Below, one piece after another: positions 44,209-53,528 of a DNA stretch of 64,000 nucleotides. Source of the DNA: Anaerolineales bacterium UBA6055. GTDB lineage: Bacteria; Chloroflexota; Anaerolineae; Aggregatilineales; Phototrophicaceae. Made by a program: the position numbers and the translations under genes. The first letter of the stretch is position 1. Each line of letters opens with the position of its first letter. The notes beneath the pieces were generated by a model. The model did no database searches, was not told the origin of the DNA, and saw only the letters and a program-made list of their open reading frames with translations. The stretch spans positions 1 through 64,000 of the forward strand of contig DIYL01000038.1 of the NCBI GenBank assembly GCA_002428985.1. Direction: 5' to 3'.

Positions 44209-45828
44209 ATGCTTACAGTAGCAGAAGCACTTGAATTATCGGTCTTGGACAAAGCTAATGTTGTCGCCGGACACAACGGCTTAACAGCACAAATCGGCTG
44301 GGTGCATACAGTTGGTGTACCAGATGGCGCGAACTGGCTCAATGGGGGCGAGTTGGTGCTAACGACAATTTTCAATATGCCCGACACTCCTGAACAAAAA
44401 TGCGATTTTGTCCGTCAATTGGCGAACAAGGGTATTGTAGGCGTTGTGATTACAATCGGGAAAATGATTGAAGAAATCCCCACGTATCTACGTGAACTTG
44501 GTGATGAGCTAGAGCTACCGTTGATTGAAATACCGTATGAAGAGCGATTTGTTGATATTGCCAAGTCAATTAATGAACGTCTCTCCGAAGAAAAGTTGGA
44601 TAATGTAAGCCGTGCATTGTCAATTCAACAGCGGTTATCACGCTTGGTGTTGGAAGGTGGCGGTTTTTGGGAATTAGCGGAGATGTTAGCTGATCTCATC
44701 GGGCATTCGATTAGTATTGAAAATGAACGTTTTGAAGCCATCGCCAATAAAAATATCGCTGAGGTCGATTCTGCACGACGCTATACCATCTTGCATGGTC
44801 GTACCAATCCGCTCCTGATTGAAGCACTCGAAGATGAATATCTGCCAAAAATTCGGGATAGCTTACGTCCGGTGTATCTGCCGATGATCCCAAATGTTGG
44901 TTTGGAGATGGAGCGATTACTTGCGCCGATTGTGGTGCATGGTGAAATCTACGGTTATATGTGGATTATTGCTGATGTTCATGGGTTGTCTCAGATTGAT
45001 ATGATGGCGATCGAAGTTGGAGCGACTGTCGCGGCTTTGCTGATGTTGTATCAAGAGTCGATCCAAACTGCGGAAGCCTCGCTCAAGGGTAGCTTGATGT
45101 CACAATTGATCGAAGGTGATATCAATCGAGAGACAATTCTCACTGACCAGTCGTTGCGCTACGGCGTTGATTTGCGCCTGCCGTATGTCATGATGGTGGT
45201 TGAAGCCGATGGATCTCAACCACGTTATGTTTCGAGATTATATCGCATGATTAATCAGGTCTTATCGCAAACTGAAATGCAAGCCGTTGCGGGACAATTC
45301 GCTGGACAAGTTGTCATCCTTGCACAAACCAATCAGCAAATTGATGATCTCGCCGATGCGCTGATCACACGATTGACTGACAGAAACGGCGCGGTACGTA
45401 TTGGCATTAGCCTCACACACCGAAATGCCACAAATGTCGGTCGTGCGCATCGACAGTGTGTTGAAGTTTTAGACATCACACACCGTTTGAATGATATACA
45501 ACCCATCCAGAAATTTGCTGATCTCGGCTATATTCATACCCTATTCCATGCGGGAGCTGATAGTTTATACAACAACCCATATGTGCCTGTTTTGCGTAAC
45601 CTTCTCGATGAAAAACAAGCCGACTTATTTAACACCCTAGAGACTTATTTGGATGAAGGTGGCAATAGTGTACAGACAGCCGATACATTGCACATCCACC
45701 GTAGCACACTGAACTATCGTTTGACACGCATCCGAGAGATTTGTAATGTGGACTTATCATCTCCATCAATCAGGACCAACTTACAGATCGCCGTTAAGTT
45801 GATGCGCCTGTTCGAGCGTATCGATTAG
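44209..45828 (+). CDS. PucR-family transcriptional regulator
   Basis: A 539-residue regulator. The N-terminal PucR domain (~1-125) begins LTVAEALELSVLDKANVVAG and contains WVHTVGVPDGANWLNGGELVLTT. A GAF-like or GGDEF-like middle region follows. The C-terminal HTH is AYLDEGG-like: LETYLDEGGNSVQTADTLHIHRSTLNYRLTRIREI (cited in parts), the CdaR/PucR HTH_30 motif. Relatives control purine, sugar-acid or amino-acid genes in response to metabolites. No obvious target operon is adjacent; a nucleoside hydrolase lies 5 kb upstream. Single gene, starting 72 bases after the HisKA-like gene. Confidence 0.92.
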   Translation: MLTVAEALELSVLDKANVVAGHNGLTAQIGWVHTVGVPDGANWLNGGELVLTTIFNMPDTPEQKCDFVRQLANKGIVGVVITIGKMIEEIPTYLRELGDELELPLIEIPYEERFVDIAKSINERLSEEKLDNVSRALSIQQRLSRLVLEGGGFWELAEMLADLIGHSISIENERFEAIANKNIAEVDSARRYTILHGRTNPLLIEALEDEYLPKIRDSLRPVYLPMIPNVGLEMERLLAPIVVHGEIYGYMWIIADVHGLSQIDMMAIEVGATVAALLMLYQESIQTAEASLKGSLMSQLIEGDINRETILTDQSLRYGVDLRLPYVMMVVEADGSQPRYVSRLYRMINQVLSQTEMQAVAGQFAGQVVILAQTNQQIDDLADALITRLTDRNGAVRIGISLTHRNATNVGRAHRQCVEVLDITHRLNDIQPIQKFADLGYIHTLFHAGADSLYNNPYVPVLRNLLDEKQADLFNTLETYLDEGGNSVQTADTLHIHRSTLNYRLTRIREICNVDLSSPSIRTNLQIAVKLMRLFERID

Positions 45829-45976
45829 TCACGGATACAACTGCATGGCTTTGAAGCCGTATATTATGATATGTGAATAGGAAAATATACTTATTCTTCT
45901 ATACATTTCACTTTTAATTCATAGTAATTTTGATGTTATACTTGAAAATAGGCTAAGCAGTAAGGACAAATGCAAT

Positions 45977-46978
45977 ATGGCAGTCATCAGTGAATTAATT
46001 GATGTAGGTCTATCTCTCAAAGACAGTGGAAATCATCAGTCAGCCATTGAACACTTTCGTCAACTTCATCAAACCTATCCCGATCATGCACGGATTATGT
46101 TTGAGTTAGCAGGATCATGGCAACTCTTTGGTGTACCTGAACAAGCATTACCGTTATATCGTCGTCTGATGGCGATGCCTAAAAGTCAGGGATTGTCAGT
46201 TAAAGATATGCCTCGCCTGTATACACAGATGGGCGCAAGTTTACGCTTACTCGGTCAATTTACAGAATCGCTAGAAATCATTGAAGAAGGCTTGTCACTC
46301 TACCCTGATTATCGTCCTTTACGTGCCTACCGGATGTTTGCGTTGCATAGTTCCGGTCATCATCAAAATGCGATGTTAGATGCACTGGATTTGATGTTAG
46401 AATCGCTCGCCCCAAGTAAATGGGATTTATATGAAGATGAGATTCTCAAGATTGTAGAGAGCATCCGTGAGCGTGTACCCGAGCCTAATACAGATAATTT
46501 GGAAGAATGGGTCTTCGACGAATATTGGACAGATGAAGCATCAAAATCTGACGAAAAACCAGATGAAGATGATGAAACAGTTGTCTTGGTAGATGATGTA
46601 TTAGATGAAGCCACCGCGATCACCAATGGCGAAGATGTTGAATTAATCGAAGAAGATCCATCACCAACGGCATCAGTTGAGGTCGTATCCGACGGTAAGA
46701 TTGAGATTGAAGACAGCGACACTGAGGACGAAGCATTCGAAGTTGAAGTCAAGGTTATCAAACAAGACAAGCCGAAACAAACTAAGCCTGCTAAGACAAC
46801 ACGCAAAGATGATGACAACCAATTTGGCAAGAAACCAGTCAAGATTGACATCAACTCGTCAACCGATGCAGATACCCCCGATGTGTCCGTACAAGTAGAT
46901 GAGCCAGAAACCACATCGGATGACGACAAACCAGCGGCTGCATCCGGTAAAATCAACATACCAATTGATTTGGATTAG
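45977..46978 (+). CDS. TPR protein with long acidic tail
   Basis: A 333-residue protein. Residues 1-~170 hold about four tetratricopeptide repeats (LSLKDSGNHQSAIEHFRQLHQTYPDHA, LAGSWQLFGVPEQALPLYRRLMA, GASLRLLGQFTESLEIIEEGLSLYPDY). Residues ~180-333 are low-complexity and very acidic, rich in Asp/Glu with Lys/Pro/Thr patches, and probably disordered. There is no signal peptide. It may be a cytosolic scaffold. The FHA gene begins 106 bases downstream on the same strand. The antisense frame here is a Ser-rich artefact of GAT/GAA codons. Confidence 0.8.
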   Translation: MAVISELIDVGLSLKDSGNHQSAIEHFRQLHQTYPDHARIMFELAGSWQLFGVPEQALPLYRRLMAMPKSQGLSVKDMPRLYTQMGASLRLLGQFTESLEIIEEGLSLYPDYRPLRAYRMFALHSSGHHQNAMLDALDLMLESLAPSKWDLYEDEILKIVESIRERVPEPNTDNLEEWVFDEYWTDEASKSDEKPDEDDETVVLVDDVLDEATAITNGEDVELIEEDPSPTASVEVVSDGKIEIEDSDTEDEAFEVEVKVIKQDKPKQTKPAKTTRKDDDNQFGKKPVKIDINSSTDADTPDVSVQVDEPETTSDDDKPAAASGKINIPIDLD

Positions 46979-47084
46979 GCATTACAATCAAGTTAGGGTT
47001 ATCAAGATTGCTTGATAATTGATAATGTTTCACACAGAATTACAATATAATATATTATAGGGTTTGATAATTGAGGTAATAGTC

Positions 47085-47504
47085 GTGTCCACAAACAAAA
47101 AAAATACATCCTATTTAGGCAGTGAAAACAGCGCAGAGCCGATGCAAGATCGTGAACCAACAAAGCGCACCGGTGTATTATCTGAGACCTCAAAATTAAA
47201 ATGTAAGATAGAGGATCAGTTTATCACATTGGCGATTGCCGAACGGATGAGTGTTGGACGGACAATGGACGAAGATGCAGTTGATTTTGACCTCACCCCC
47301 TATGATGCATACCACTATGGTGTTTCACGCCGTCATGCCACACTAACCATGATGGATGGTTTCCTCTATATTGAAGACATCGGTAGCACCAACGGCACCC
47401 GTATCAACGGATTCCAACTCACAAGCAAACAAAAATATCGCCTCCGCGATGGTGACGAAATTGAGTTTGCCCGCTTAAGAATGATTATCAAATTCGAAGA
47501 ATAA
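47085..47504 (+). CDS. FHA-domain protein
   Basis: A 139-residue phosphothreonine-binding protein. The FHA core lies in the C-terminal ~95 residues: MSVGRTMDEDAVDFDLTPY (GR motif), GVSRRHATLTMMDGFLYIED (SxRH) and GSTNGTRINGFQL (NG). It is single-domain with a short polar start, and probably reads Thr phosphorylation by a Hanks kinase such as the one at 55096. I choose the GTG at 47085, which follows GAGGTAATAGTC; the frame opens at a TTG at 47064 with no ribosome binding site. Confidence 0.9.
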   Translation: MSTNKKNTSYLGSENSAEPMQDREPTKRTGVLSETSKLKCKIEDQFITLAIAERMSVGRTMDEDAVDFDLTPYDAYHYGVSRRHATLTMMDGFLYIEDIGSTNGTRINGFQLTSKQKYRLRDGDEIEFARLRMIIKFEE

Positions 47505-47809
47505 TCACACATTATTCTGCCCTCTCCCCAAAATTGGATTGTTGAGAGAATAAGATACAAGCGATAGTACTCAGATTATCTAAAGATTACTGGGTTTTGT
47601 AATAACATACTGTTTCACCAACGGTTACGGTCATATACATAGCTCGACTCTAAGATATGTCATTGCATTTTATTCTTCACTTTCTATCTAACCATCGACT
47701 GCCCGATGGTTAACATACGATTGCCCTTTGTTTTTGAAAGTGTTCAGATCCAAATCTTGCTTCATACTATAATGACAGCATAGATCAGATAAAAAAGAGA
47801 GCAACCATT
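47505..47809. other. 305-bp intergenic region
   Basis: Non-coding stretch between the FHA gene and the secreted propeller, both on the plus strand. It contains an exact 9-bp inverted repeat (47689-47712) and a TATAAT at 47768-47773 placed 37 bases before the ATG, a reasonable -10 element. No gene-like frame is present. Confidence 0.5.
47689..47712. promoter_or_regulatory. 9-bp inverted repeat upstream of the secreted propeller
   Basis: TAACCATCG (47689-47697) and CGATGGTTA (47704-47712) are exact complements around ACTGCC. No T-run follows. It lies about 55 bases upstream of a TATAAT at 47768-47773, which suits an operator for the gene at 47810. Confidence 0.45.
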
Positions 47810-48967
47810 ATGAGACAGGTATGGATTCTATTTGGGTTATTATTGCTGTGTATACCAGTGTCGATACAAGCAGATACTACATCACCTAATTGTGAACGTT
47901 TTACAACTAATGGGGTTCAGACACTTGTACCACGTTTCAATCAAGAACTCACTGAGCTGACTATCGTTGACCTTGCAACAGCCAATGTCATCTCGCAAAT
48001 GCCTGTACCTTTGGACATAGGGACACGTGATTTAAACTATCCTGCATATTGGTCTCCCAATTGTGCTTATCTGAGTTATCAATTTATGGAAGGTTTCATG
48101 ATCTGGCATGTTGAAGTTGGCGAAGTTGGTGGGATAGTCCATGGTCGCCTTGGCTCTCCTGGCTTTCGGTTGCTTGTACATTGGCATCCAACAGAACAAT
48201 ATGCATTGCTCGAAATGCGAGATGATATTTATCTTTGGCAAAGTTCTACACGATCGGTAGTTCCTTTAGACCGTCCTGCTGGACTTTTAAATGGCACAGG
48301 ACAACCTTTAACCGAATTGGACACACCACCATCTCCCATTGCGCGAATTACTTGGGATGATAGCTATCCGGTGGTATTGCTAACATACAACCCTCCGATA
48401 CACTATTTTCAACTTAGGGATGCAGAGAGCGATTCTTACCACGCTTACCACAGTGTTTTTGAGTTTAGTCTGATAGATGGGGAAATTACAAATAGATATA
48501 GCTTAAATGGTGGACGCGCTTATTTTGATTATGTGCTTTCACCGGATAGAACGCATATTGCTGTATTCACTTTGGTTGTTGGTAAAGCCAGAAATGACCC
48601 CCATCCTGTCACACTCATTGTCTATAATCGTCTGACAAGCGAAGCAAATACACTCAATGTAGATTATGTTGTTTTCCGCGAATTCAGACGGGGATTTGTT
48701 GCTGTAACTCGAAAACAGGTCGCATTCAGCGCCGATAATCGCTATCTTGTAGCAGGATGGCAAGCTTTACGCATTTGGGACCTCACCCAGCTTAGTGCAA
48801 ATCCCAATGACCGTATACCTGATTTCCGTCATGATGCTGGCAATAGCGTGATTAGTTCTATACGATTTATAGACACTGATACAATCGAAGTCATTGATCC
48901 ATGGCTTACAGCATCCTATTGGCATCGTGTGACTGGTGAACGTATTAATATTGGGGTAGATCAATAG
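47810..48967 (+). CDS. secreted beta-propeller-like protein
   Basis: A 385-residue exported protein. Signal peptide (VWILFGLLLLCIPVSIQA) then degenerate propeller blades: YWSPNCAYLSYQFMEGFMIWHVEVG, HWHPTEQYALLEMRDDIYLWQSS, YVLSPDRTHIAVFTLVVG, AFSADNRYLVAGWQALRIWDLTQL. The repeats are weaker than in the WD40 proteins at 16.6 and 29.7 kb. It probably mediates binding outside the membrane. A TATAAT lies 37 bases upstream of the start. It is convergent with the HEAT-like gene, 44 bases between stops, and a CTTCC/GGAAG repeat lies in the gap. Confidence 0.75.
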   Translation: MRQVWILFGLLLLCIPVSIQADTTSPNCERFTTNGVQTLVPRFNQELTELTIVDLATANVISQMPVPLDIGTRDLNYPAYWSPNCAYLSYQFMEGFMIWHVEVGEVGGIVHGRLGSPGFRLLVHWHPTEQYALLEMRDDIYLWQSSTRSVVPLDRPAGLLNGTGQPLTELDTPPSPIARITWDDSYPVVLLTYNPPIHYFQLRDAESDSYHAYHSVFEFSLIDGEITNRYSLNGGRAYFDYVLSPDRTHIAVFTLVVGKARNDPHPVTLIVYNRLTSEANTLNVDYVVFREFRRGFVAVTRKQVAFSADNRYLVAGWQALRIWDLTQLSANPNDRIPDFRHDAGNSVISSIRFIDTDTIEVIDPWLTASYWHRVTGERINIGVDQ

Positions 48968-49011
48968 AAACGTCATATACTTCCCTGAATGAATACAGGG
49001 AAGGAAGTACG

Positions 49012-50157
49012 TCACATTTCTTGTAAAAATACCCGCATCGTATCAGGATCAGCCGGCAAGTTATACGCACGCATCATATTACTGATATTCCCATTCAGCA
49101 TCGTTTGTCCATCATTCAACCGAATGTTCCAAATTGTTGGACTTTCGAGGATTGTTTGTAAGACCATCCGCTGGTGTCGGCTGAGGTTTGGATTGACTTC
49201 AGACAAGGGTTTACCATCAAATACAATAAATAAGAGGGCATCAACACAATCCATCGCCGCGTAAAAATCCACCCGCCGCAATGACCGCACAACCTGTGAC
49301 ATCACAGGGCGCAGCCGTTCATAACCGATGTGCATAAAAGCTTTACAAATATCACTGATGAGATCACCTTCTGACCACGTCAATTGTTCATAGGCTTCAT
49401 CAACGACAGTTGAATGCTTCAAGACATCAACCAGTAAATCAATCACGCGTAATGGCGTATTTGCGCCTGCAATTTCGACCACTGCCAGCCCTGCCGCAAC
49501 CCGTACAATTAAATCTTCATCCGGTGCAAGGTACGGTTCGAGATGATCAAAGACCTGCTGACCATGTTGCAAATACCGCAATGCCATCAGAATGCTAGCT
49601 CGGATCAATGCGTTATCTTCAGTGGGCAACAGCCGTAGTAAGCGTGGCACAATCATCGCCTGTAACTCATTGAAATTGGAGAGCAGATAAGGGACTGCCA
49701 TCCGTGTTTGTGGATCTTGAAGTTTATTCTGCATGAGTTGAAAATAGACTTCTAATCCATCGCGCACTGCAAGATATGTACGACGCACATAATTTAACTC
49801 TAATTCTAACTGTCGTCGAAATCCATCCGTATCACAACTTTCATCAAAGAGAAAGTCGTCATGTTGATTGTCCAAATAGGAGTTTCCCTGAGTTAGATGC
49901 GACAAGTAAATGAGGATATCGTACTTGCGTGTAACAGTTGATACCGATAGCAACTCAACCAAAAATGGCACAGCATATGGCGTCGCTTGATAAACTGTGC
50001 CTTGATGCCAGATATTGCTATACAGTGAATATAGGGTTTTATCACGGATATCATCATTTGTATCTAACAATGACCAGATTAATTGAGGCACATCCTCAGC
50101 TGATCCATAAGCATGATTTAAGGTTGACCACGGAATATTATCTAATCCCTCAAGCAT
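49012..50157 (-). CDS. HEAT-repeat-like protein
   Basis: A 381-residue helical-repeat protein. Repeated helix pairs such as YAVPFLVELLSVSTVTRKYDILIYLSHL, MAVPYLLSNFNELQAMIVPRLLRLL and DEDLIVRVAAGLAVVEIAG point to an ARM/HEAT solenoid. The opening IPWSTLNHAYGSAEDVPQLIWSLL resembles bacterial HEAT proteins found in conflict or polymorphic-toxin immunity sets, where family members often act as adaptors; that is inference. ATG 50157 follows GGAGA at 7 bases; the longer frame start at 50235 gives an unlikely leader. Soluble. Confidence 0.72.
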   Translation of the reverse strand: MLEGLDNIPWSTLNHAYGSAEDVPQLIWSLLDTNDDIRDKTLYSLYSNIWHQGTVYQATPYAVPFLVELLSVSTVTRKYDILIYLSHLTQGNSYLDNQHDDFLFDESCDTDGFRRQLELELNYVRRTYLAVRDGLEVYFQLMQNKLQDPQTRMAVPYLLSNFNELQAMIVPRLLRLLPTEDNALIRASILMALRYLQHGQQVFDHLEPYLAPDEDLIVRVAAGLAVVEIAGANTPLRVIDLLVDVLKHSTVVDEAYEQLTWSEGDLISDICKAFMHIGYERLRPVMSQVVRSLRRVDFYAAMDCVDALLFIVFDGKPLSEVNPNLSRHQRMVLQTILESPTIWNIRLNDGQTMLNGNISNMMRAYNLPADPDTMRVFLQEM

Positions 50158-50265
50158 AGAAAATCTCCACAAACTCAAAAAGAACTTATGTTCTATTATA
50201 CTAGAATCAGAACAAATGGTCAAACTGATCATCACTACTAATTGTAATTAGAGTAAATTCAAATA

Positions 50266-50625
50266 CTAAGGCATGACATCATTGATAGCGTTGAGTAAAT
50301 CAAGGGGTTTAATCGGTTTATTGAGGTAAGCAGAGATGCCAATTGCCTGACTTTCAGCAATGTTCTGAGTATTGGCAGTTAAGATAATAACAGGAGTATC
50401 TCTCAGATGGTCAAATTCTCGTAGACTAGCGATTACTTCAGGGGCATTTTCACCGGGCAAGTGGAAGTCACATATAATCAAGTCCAATTGTTGATCTTTT
50501 GCAATTTCCATAGCAGAATTATAGTCCCATGCTCCACAAACAGTAAAACCGTCTCGGCGCAGAATGCTATCCAAAATCATTGCATTATCAACATTGTCTT
50601 CTATACACAACACTACTTGGGACAT
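50266..50625 (-). CDS. single-domain response regulator (second copy)
   Basis: A 119-residue receiver-only protein. It has Glu9-Asp10, phospho-acceptor Asp53 in LIICDFHLPGENAP, Thr83 in IILTANTQ and Lys103 in LNKPIKP. These are the same residue numbers as in the receiver at 19005-19376, so the two look like paralogs with a shared family origin. No output domain or adjacent kinase. A GGGTGGGAG precedes the ATG very closely. A strong hairpin (50748-50774) separates it from the alpha-CTD-like gene upstream. Confidence 0.93.
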   Translation of the reverse strand: MSQVVLCIEDNVDNAMILDSILRRDGFTVCGAWDYNSAMEIAKDQQLDLIICDFHLPGENAPEVIASLREFDHLRDTPVIILTANTQNIAESQAIGISAYLNKPIKPLDLLNAINDVMP

Positions 50626-50747
50626 CTCCCACCCCCAATTATTGACACAGTCATCTCACTATAAGCATAAAATGAATTTTGTCATTTATCATGAGAATTC
50701 TATGACTTTATCACAAGAATTACAAAAAGAATAAACATCCTAGTGAC

Positions 50748-50774
50748 TAGAGAGTAGCAAAATGCTATTCTCTA
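50748..50774. terminator. 12-bp hairpin between the alpha-CTD-like gene and the response regulator
   Basis: TAGAGAGTAGCA (50748-50759) and TGCTATTCTCTA (50763-50774) pair over 12 bp with one G-U around AAA. Partial pairing extends outward. It lies 56 bases beyond the alpha-CTD-like stop on the minus strand. T-runs are absent close by, so it may be a terminator, an attenuator or an mRNA-stabilising hairpin. Confidence 0.55.
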
Positions 50775-50829
50775 ATCAGGATGCGATGCTCGTACAAGCA
50801 AAAATCCACCAGAATAAAATTGTGTGCGG

Positions 50830-51129
50830 TCAATTTGTGTCATGATTCAAATCCAAATATTTTTCAGATTCTGAGGTATTGATTTCAAGCCAATCTTTTG
50901 GCATATAGTCCTTTTTGATCAACATTTGTTCCACCTCTTTAATCGCGTCCCAAGTTTTGCCATGTATAGGCATTAGAACATCAGGGATTCTCTCAAAAAA
51001 GTCCAAACAATCACCGATTGTAGTTACTCCCATACGCAACATCCCAACCGTAGCAACGTCAGATAAGCTTAACTCATCAATCGCAACATCATACAATTCA
51101 ACATTTTCAAATCGCCATGATTTACACAT
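50830..51129 (-). CDS. small protein resembling RNA polymerase alpha C-terminal domain (copy 2)
   Basis: A 99-residue protein, paralogous to 26799-27062. VELYDVAIDELSLSDVATVGMLRMGVTTIGDCLDFF follows the alpha-CTD plan (I.EL.LS....L.R.GI.T..DLL), and the following TWDAIKEVEQMLIKKDY is like the last helix. The N-terminus MCKSWRFENVELYDV aligns with MSNYRDLYKHLYDV of copy 1, which supports the ATG at 51129 (after AGGA). The open frame extends upstream to 51177 without a ribosome binding site. The role is unknown; it may bind DNA or transcription factors. Confidence 0.6.
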   Translation of the reverse strand: MCKSWRFENVELYDVAIDELSLSDVATVGMLRMGVTTIGDCLDFFERIPDVLMPIHGKTWDAIKEVEQMLIKKDYMPKDWLEINTSESEKYLDLNHDTN

Positions 51130-51186
51130 ACTACACATCCTAAAAGAGGGCATAAAATACCGCCCTCGTCCTAACAAATCAAGTGA

Positions 51187-53091
51187 TTAACGCAACTCGA
51201 GATGTTTACCCGCTAATTCGCCCCAGATACTTTCTGGGAATGCTGCCCATACATCGTAGTATGTTCGGCGTGCCACTTCACGATTGCTGAGTAGGTCATT
51301 ACTCAGCGCTTCGATAAATTGGAATGCCTCAGAGAATGGGATATTCGGGTTAGCGACACGGGTTGTATCGATAATATTGAGCACGCCACCGATGTCATCA
51401 TCTTGTAGCAATGTAGCATAAACGGATTGAGGCACTGTAATCAACTCAAGGGGTGTTTCAAATTCCTCAAATTCAAATGGAGGTTCAATCGGTGATCCGG
51501 TATAAAAACCTTCGTTTGCTACAAATGCCCACCAACCAGCTGAAGCCAGTCCAAAATCGACCGCAATACGATCAGCAAATCCAGCTTCTTCTATGACAGT
51601 GGATTGGACAACCTCAAGACCAATACGTTCAAGTTGTGTAGCAATTGGAGTATCATCGGGGAATGATGCCTCAGCAAAAACCCGTGAGAGCAATGCTTGT
51701 ACATCACATGCCCCAGTTTCACCGTGATCAGCCTCGGCTAAGGCAACACAAATATCAAATGCCGTATTATTGGGTTCACCAATCATCAATAACAATAATT
51801 GTGCTTGTTGATTCACCCATGCTCCGGGGTCGCTATCAATCGCTAAAGCTGCTGTTGCAGTCTCTGATGCAAGATCAACCTGACCATCGAGTGCATACAA
51901 CATCGCTAATGTGACGACAGCACGATCAGCACGAGTCGCTTCGTTACCATACGTTACCAAGTTATCGGTCAAAAATTGTGTGGCTGATGCAGGGCGCATT
52001 GCAAATAATGGTTCTTCTTCACTTACAACACAGCCAAATGTGTCTTGATTTTGGAAAGTATCGCTTGCATCCACAGATGAGCGATAGAAGTTACCGACAT
52101 AATTCCATGTGACACTTAATTGACTGATGCAATTCCATTTTTCATCAGCGAGTTGAAACAGACTGGTGACAATCGGTTCGCCGTTACCCCAACTAATGAT
52201 CTCACCAAAGCGCAAAGCTTCACCTGCACGCGTCAGGTCGTTTGCTTGTCCACCGCGATAACCGATAATATACATGCGTTGATTCAGGTCGCCATCATCG
52301 ACGATTAATGCGATTTCATCAACCCCGTCAGCATTGACATCATCTAAGCGTTCCATGCTGATCGAATCAACATTATAAGGTGCAATCGGCGCATCAAAAT
52401 TGGATGGTACAAACCGCAACACGCCATCTGTATCACCAATTGCGAGCACATAATCTTCATACCGAATCGCGTCAGATTCGGCATCCGTGTAAACTATATG
52501 CACTACAGCATCATCGACACTGCCTGCATCAAGGTTCGCAGACATGACCTCAATCGTGAATCCTTCAAATTGACCATCTTCAACCAGATCATTATTGATT
52601 GCATTTTCAATATATGGGCGAATCACCGCTTGCATATCGACTGAGCCAATCGGCGCATTCACCATCGCCGAGACTAATGTCGCACGGTCATCCATATTAC
52701 GGGGTGCACCGGGGAAACGAAACTCAAGTTCATATTGTAATAATTCAACGGCTCGTATTGTATCGACATTATCAAGGTCGATCAAAGCAACTTGTTCTAA
52801 CAAAACATCTAACACATCATTTTCTAACCATAAGCGCAACGCATAATTGCTAAACCCTGCCACGGGACCCGGCTGAGGCGGTTGTGGTTCGGGTGTATTC
52901 GTCGCAATCATAACCGGAGCAATAGTCGCGGGAAGACTTTCGGGTGTATTTGTTGCAAATCCACGTACCGGTGTATTTGTTGCAAAGGCACTATCTTGTG
53001 CAGACAACGGTAAGACCATACTCAACATCGCAATCATCATCAAAACAGCAATACTGAGGATCATTACGAATTGTGTATACAATTTTGTCAT
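51187..53091 (-). CDS. large secreted protein with TNTP linker
   Basis: A 634-residue exported protein. Signal segment (ILSIAVLMMIAMLSMVLPLSAQ), then a linker with repeated ATNTP units (FATNTPVRGFATNTPE, MIATNTPEPQPPQPGP). Next is a ~100-residue helical part, and a beta-rich central region that resembles FG-GAP/VCBS-type repeats (RLDDVNADGVDEIALIVDDGD, with a calcium-like DxNxDGxxE loop). The C-terminal ~250 residues look helical and TPR-like (ADRAVVTLAMLYALDGQVDLASETATAALAIDSDP). Probably surface-exposed. ATG 53091 follows GGGGGA; the first ATG of the frame at 53103 is less well placed. Confidence 0.75.
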   Translation of the reverse strand: MTKLYTQFVMILSIAVLMMIAMLSMVLPLSAQDSAFATNTPVRGFATNTPESLPATIAPVMIATNTPEPQPPQPGPVAGFSNYALRLWLENDVLDVLLEQVALIDLDNVDTIRAVELLQYELEFRFPGAPRNMDDRATLVSAMVNAPIGSVDMQAVIRPYIENAINNDLVEDGQFEGFTIEVMSANLDAGSVDDAVVHIVYTDAESDAIRYEDYVLAIGDTDGVLRFVPSNFDAPIAPYNVDSISMERLDDVNADGVDEIALIVDDGDLNQRMYIIGYRGGQANDLTRAGEALRFGEIISWGNGEPIVTSLFQLADEKWNCISQLSVTWNYVGNFYRSSVDASDTFQNQDTFGCVVSEEEPLFAMRPASATQFLTDNLVTYGNEATRADRAVVTLAMLYALDGQVDLASETATAALAIDSDPGAWVNQQAQLLLLMIGEPNNTAFDICVALAEADHGETGACDVQALLSRVFAEASFPDDTPIATQLERIGLEVVQSTVIEEAGFADRIAVDFGLASAGWWAFVANEGFYTGSPIEPPFEFEEFETPLELITVPQSVYATLLQDDDIGGVLNIIDTTRVANPNIPFSEAFQFIEALSNDLLSNREVARRTYYDVWAAFPESIWGELAGKHLELR

Positions 53092-53182
53092 CAGTTCCCC
53101 CATGAGTGAGAATTAATCTAGTTTAATTGTAACAAGAAATTTATGTTATTGCCCTGTGTTTACAGGGTAGGGATAGAAAATT

Positions 53183-53347
53183 CTAATCCAGCCTAGGGTT
53201 ATCGTCTGGATAGTGATCCTCATCATAATAGTAATCATCATCGTTTTTGCGCTTGGATTTACGAGGGTCATGCTCACCTTTGCGGTAAATATCTACTGCT
53301 GCAAAGATAATGAGCACTGCAGCAACGATTGGCACAAGTTCAGCCAT
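53183..53347 (-). CDS. small single-span membrane protein
   Basis: A 54-residue protein with one membrane span (LVPIVAAVLIIFAAVDIY) and a highly charged cytosolic tail: basic (RKGEHDPRKSKRKN), then Asp/Tyr-rich (DDDYYYDEDHYPDD). No family is assigned. The ATG at 53347 is preferred because AAAGAGAA precedes it; the ATG at 53365 would add six residues. Its charged tail parallels that of the small protein at 53529, which lies divergently 180 bases away. Confidence 0.55.
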   Translation of the reverse strand: MAELVPIVAAVLIIFAAVDIYRKGEHDPRKSKRKNDDDYYYDEDHYPDDNPRLD

Positions 53348-53528
53348 GATATTGTTCTCTTTCATATGTTATGACATCGCCCCGATTATAAAAAGACATT
53401 GTACAAGCTGAAAGTGCCGAGTGGTTCCAACTCGTTATATAAGATATGTATTAGTACCGACAACAATTTGAAACACGCTACGATACCCACGCGTATATAG
53501 AGTAAGATCAAATAGATAAGGAAAACTC

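Noticed and set aside
46363..46959. A 198-residue Ser/Thr-rich minus-strand frame
   Set aside because: It mirrors the Asp/Glu-rich tail of the TPR protein; GAT/GAA codons read backwards give Ser-type codons, so it is an artefact.
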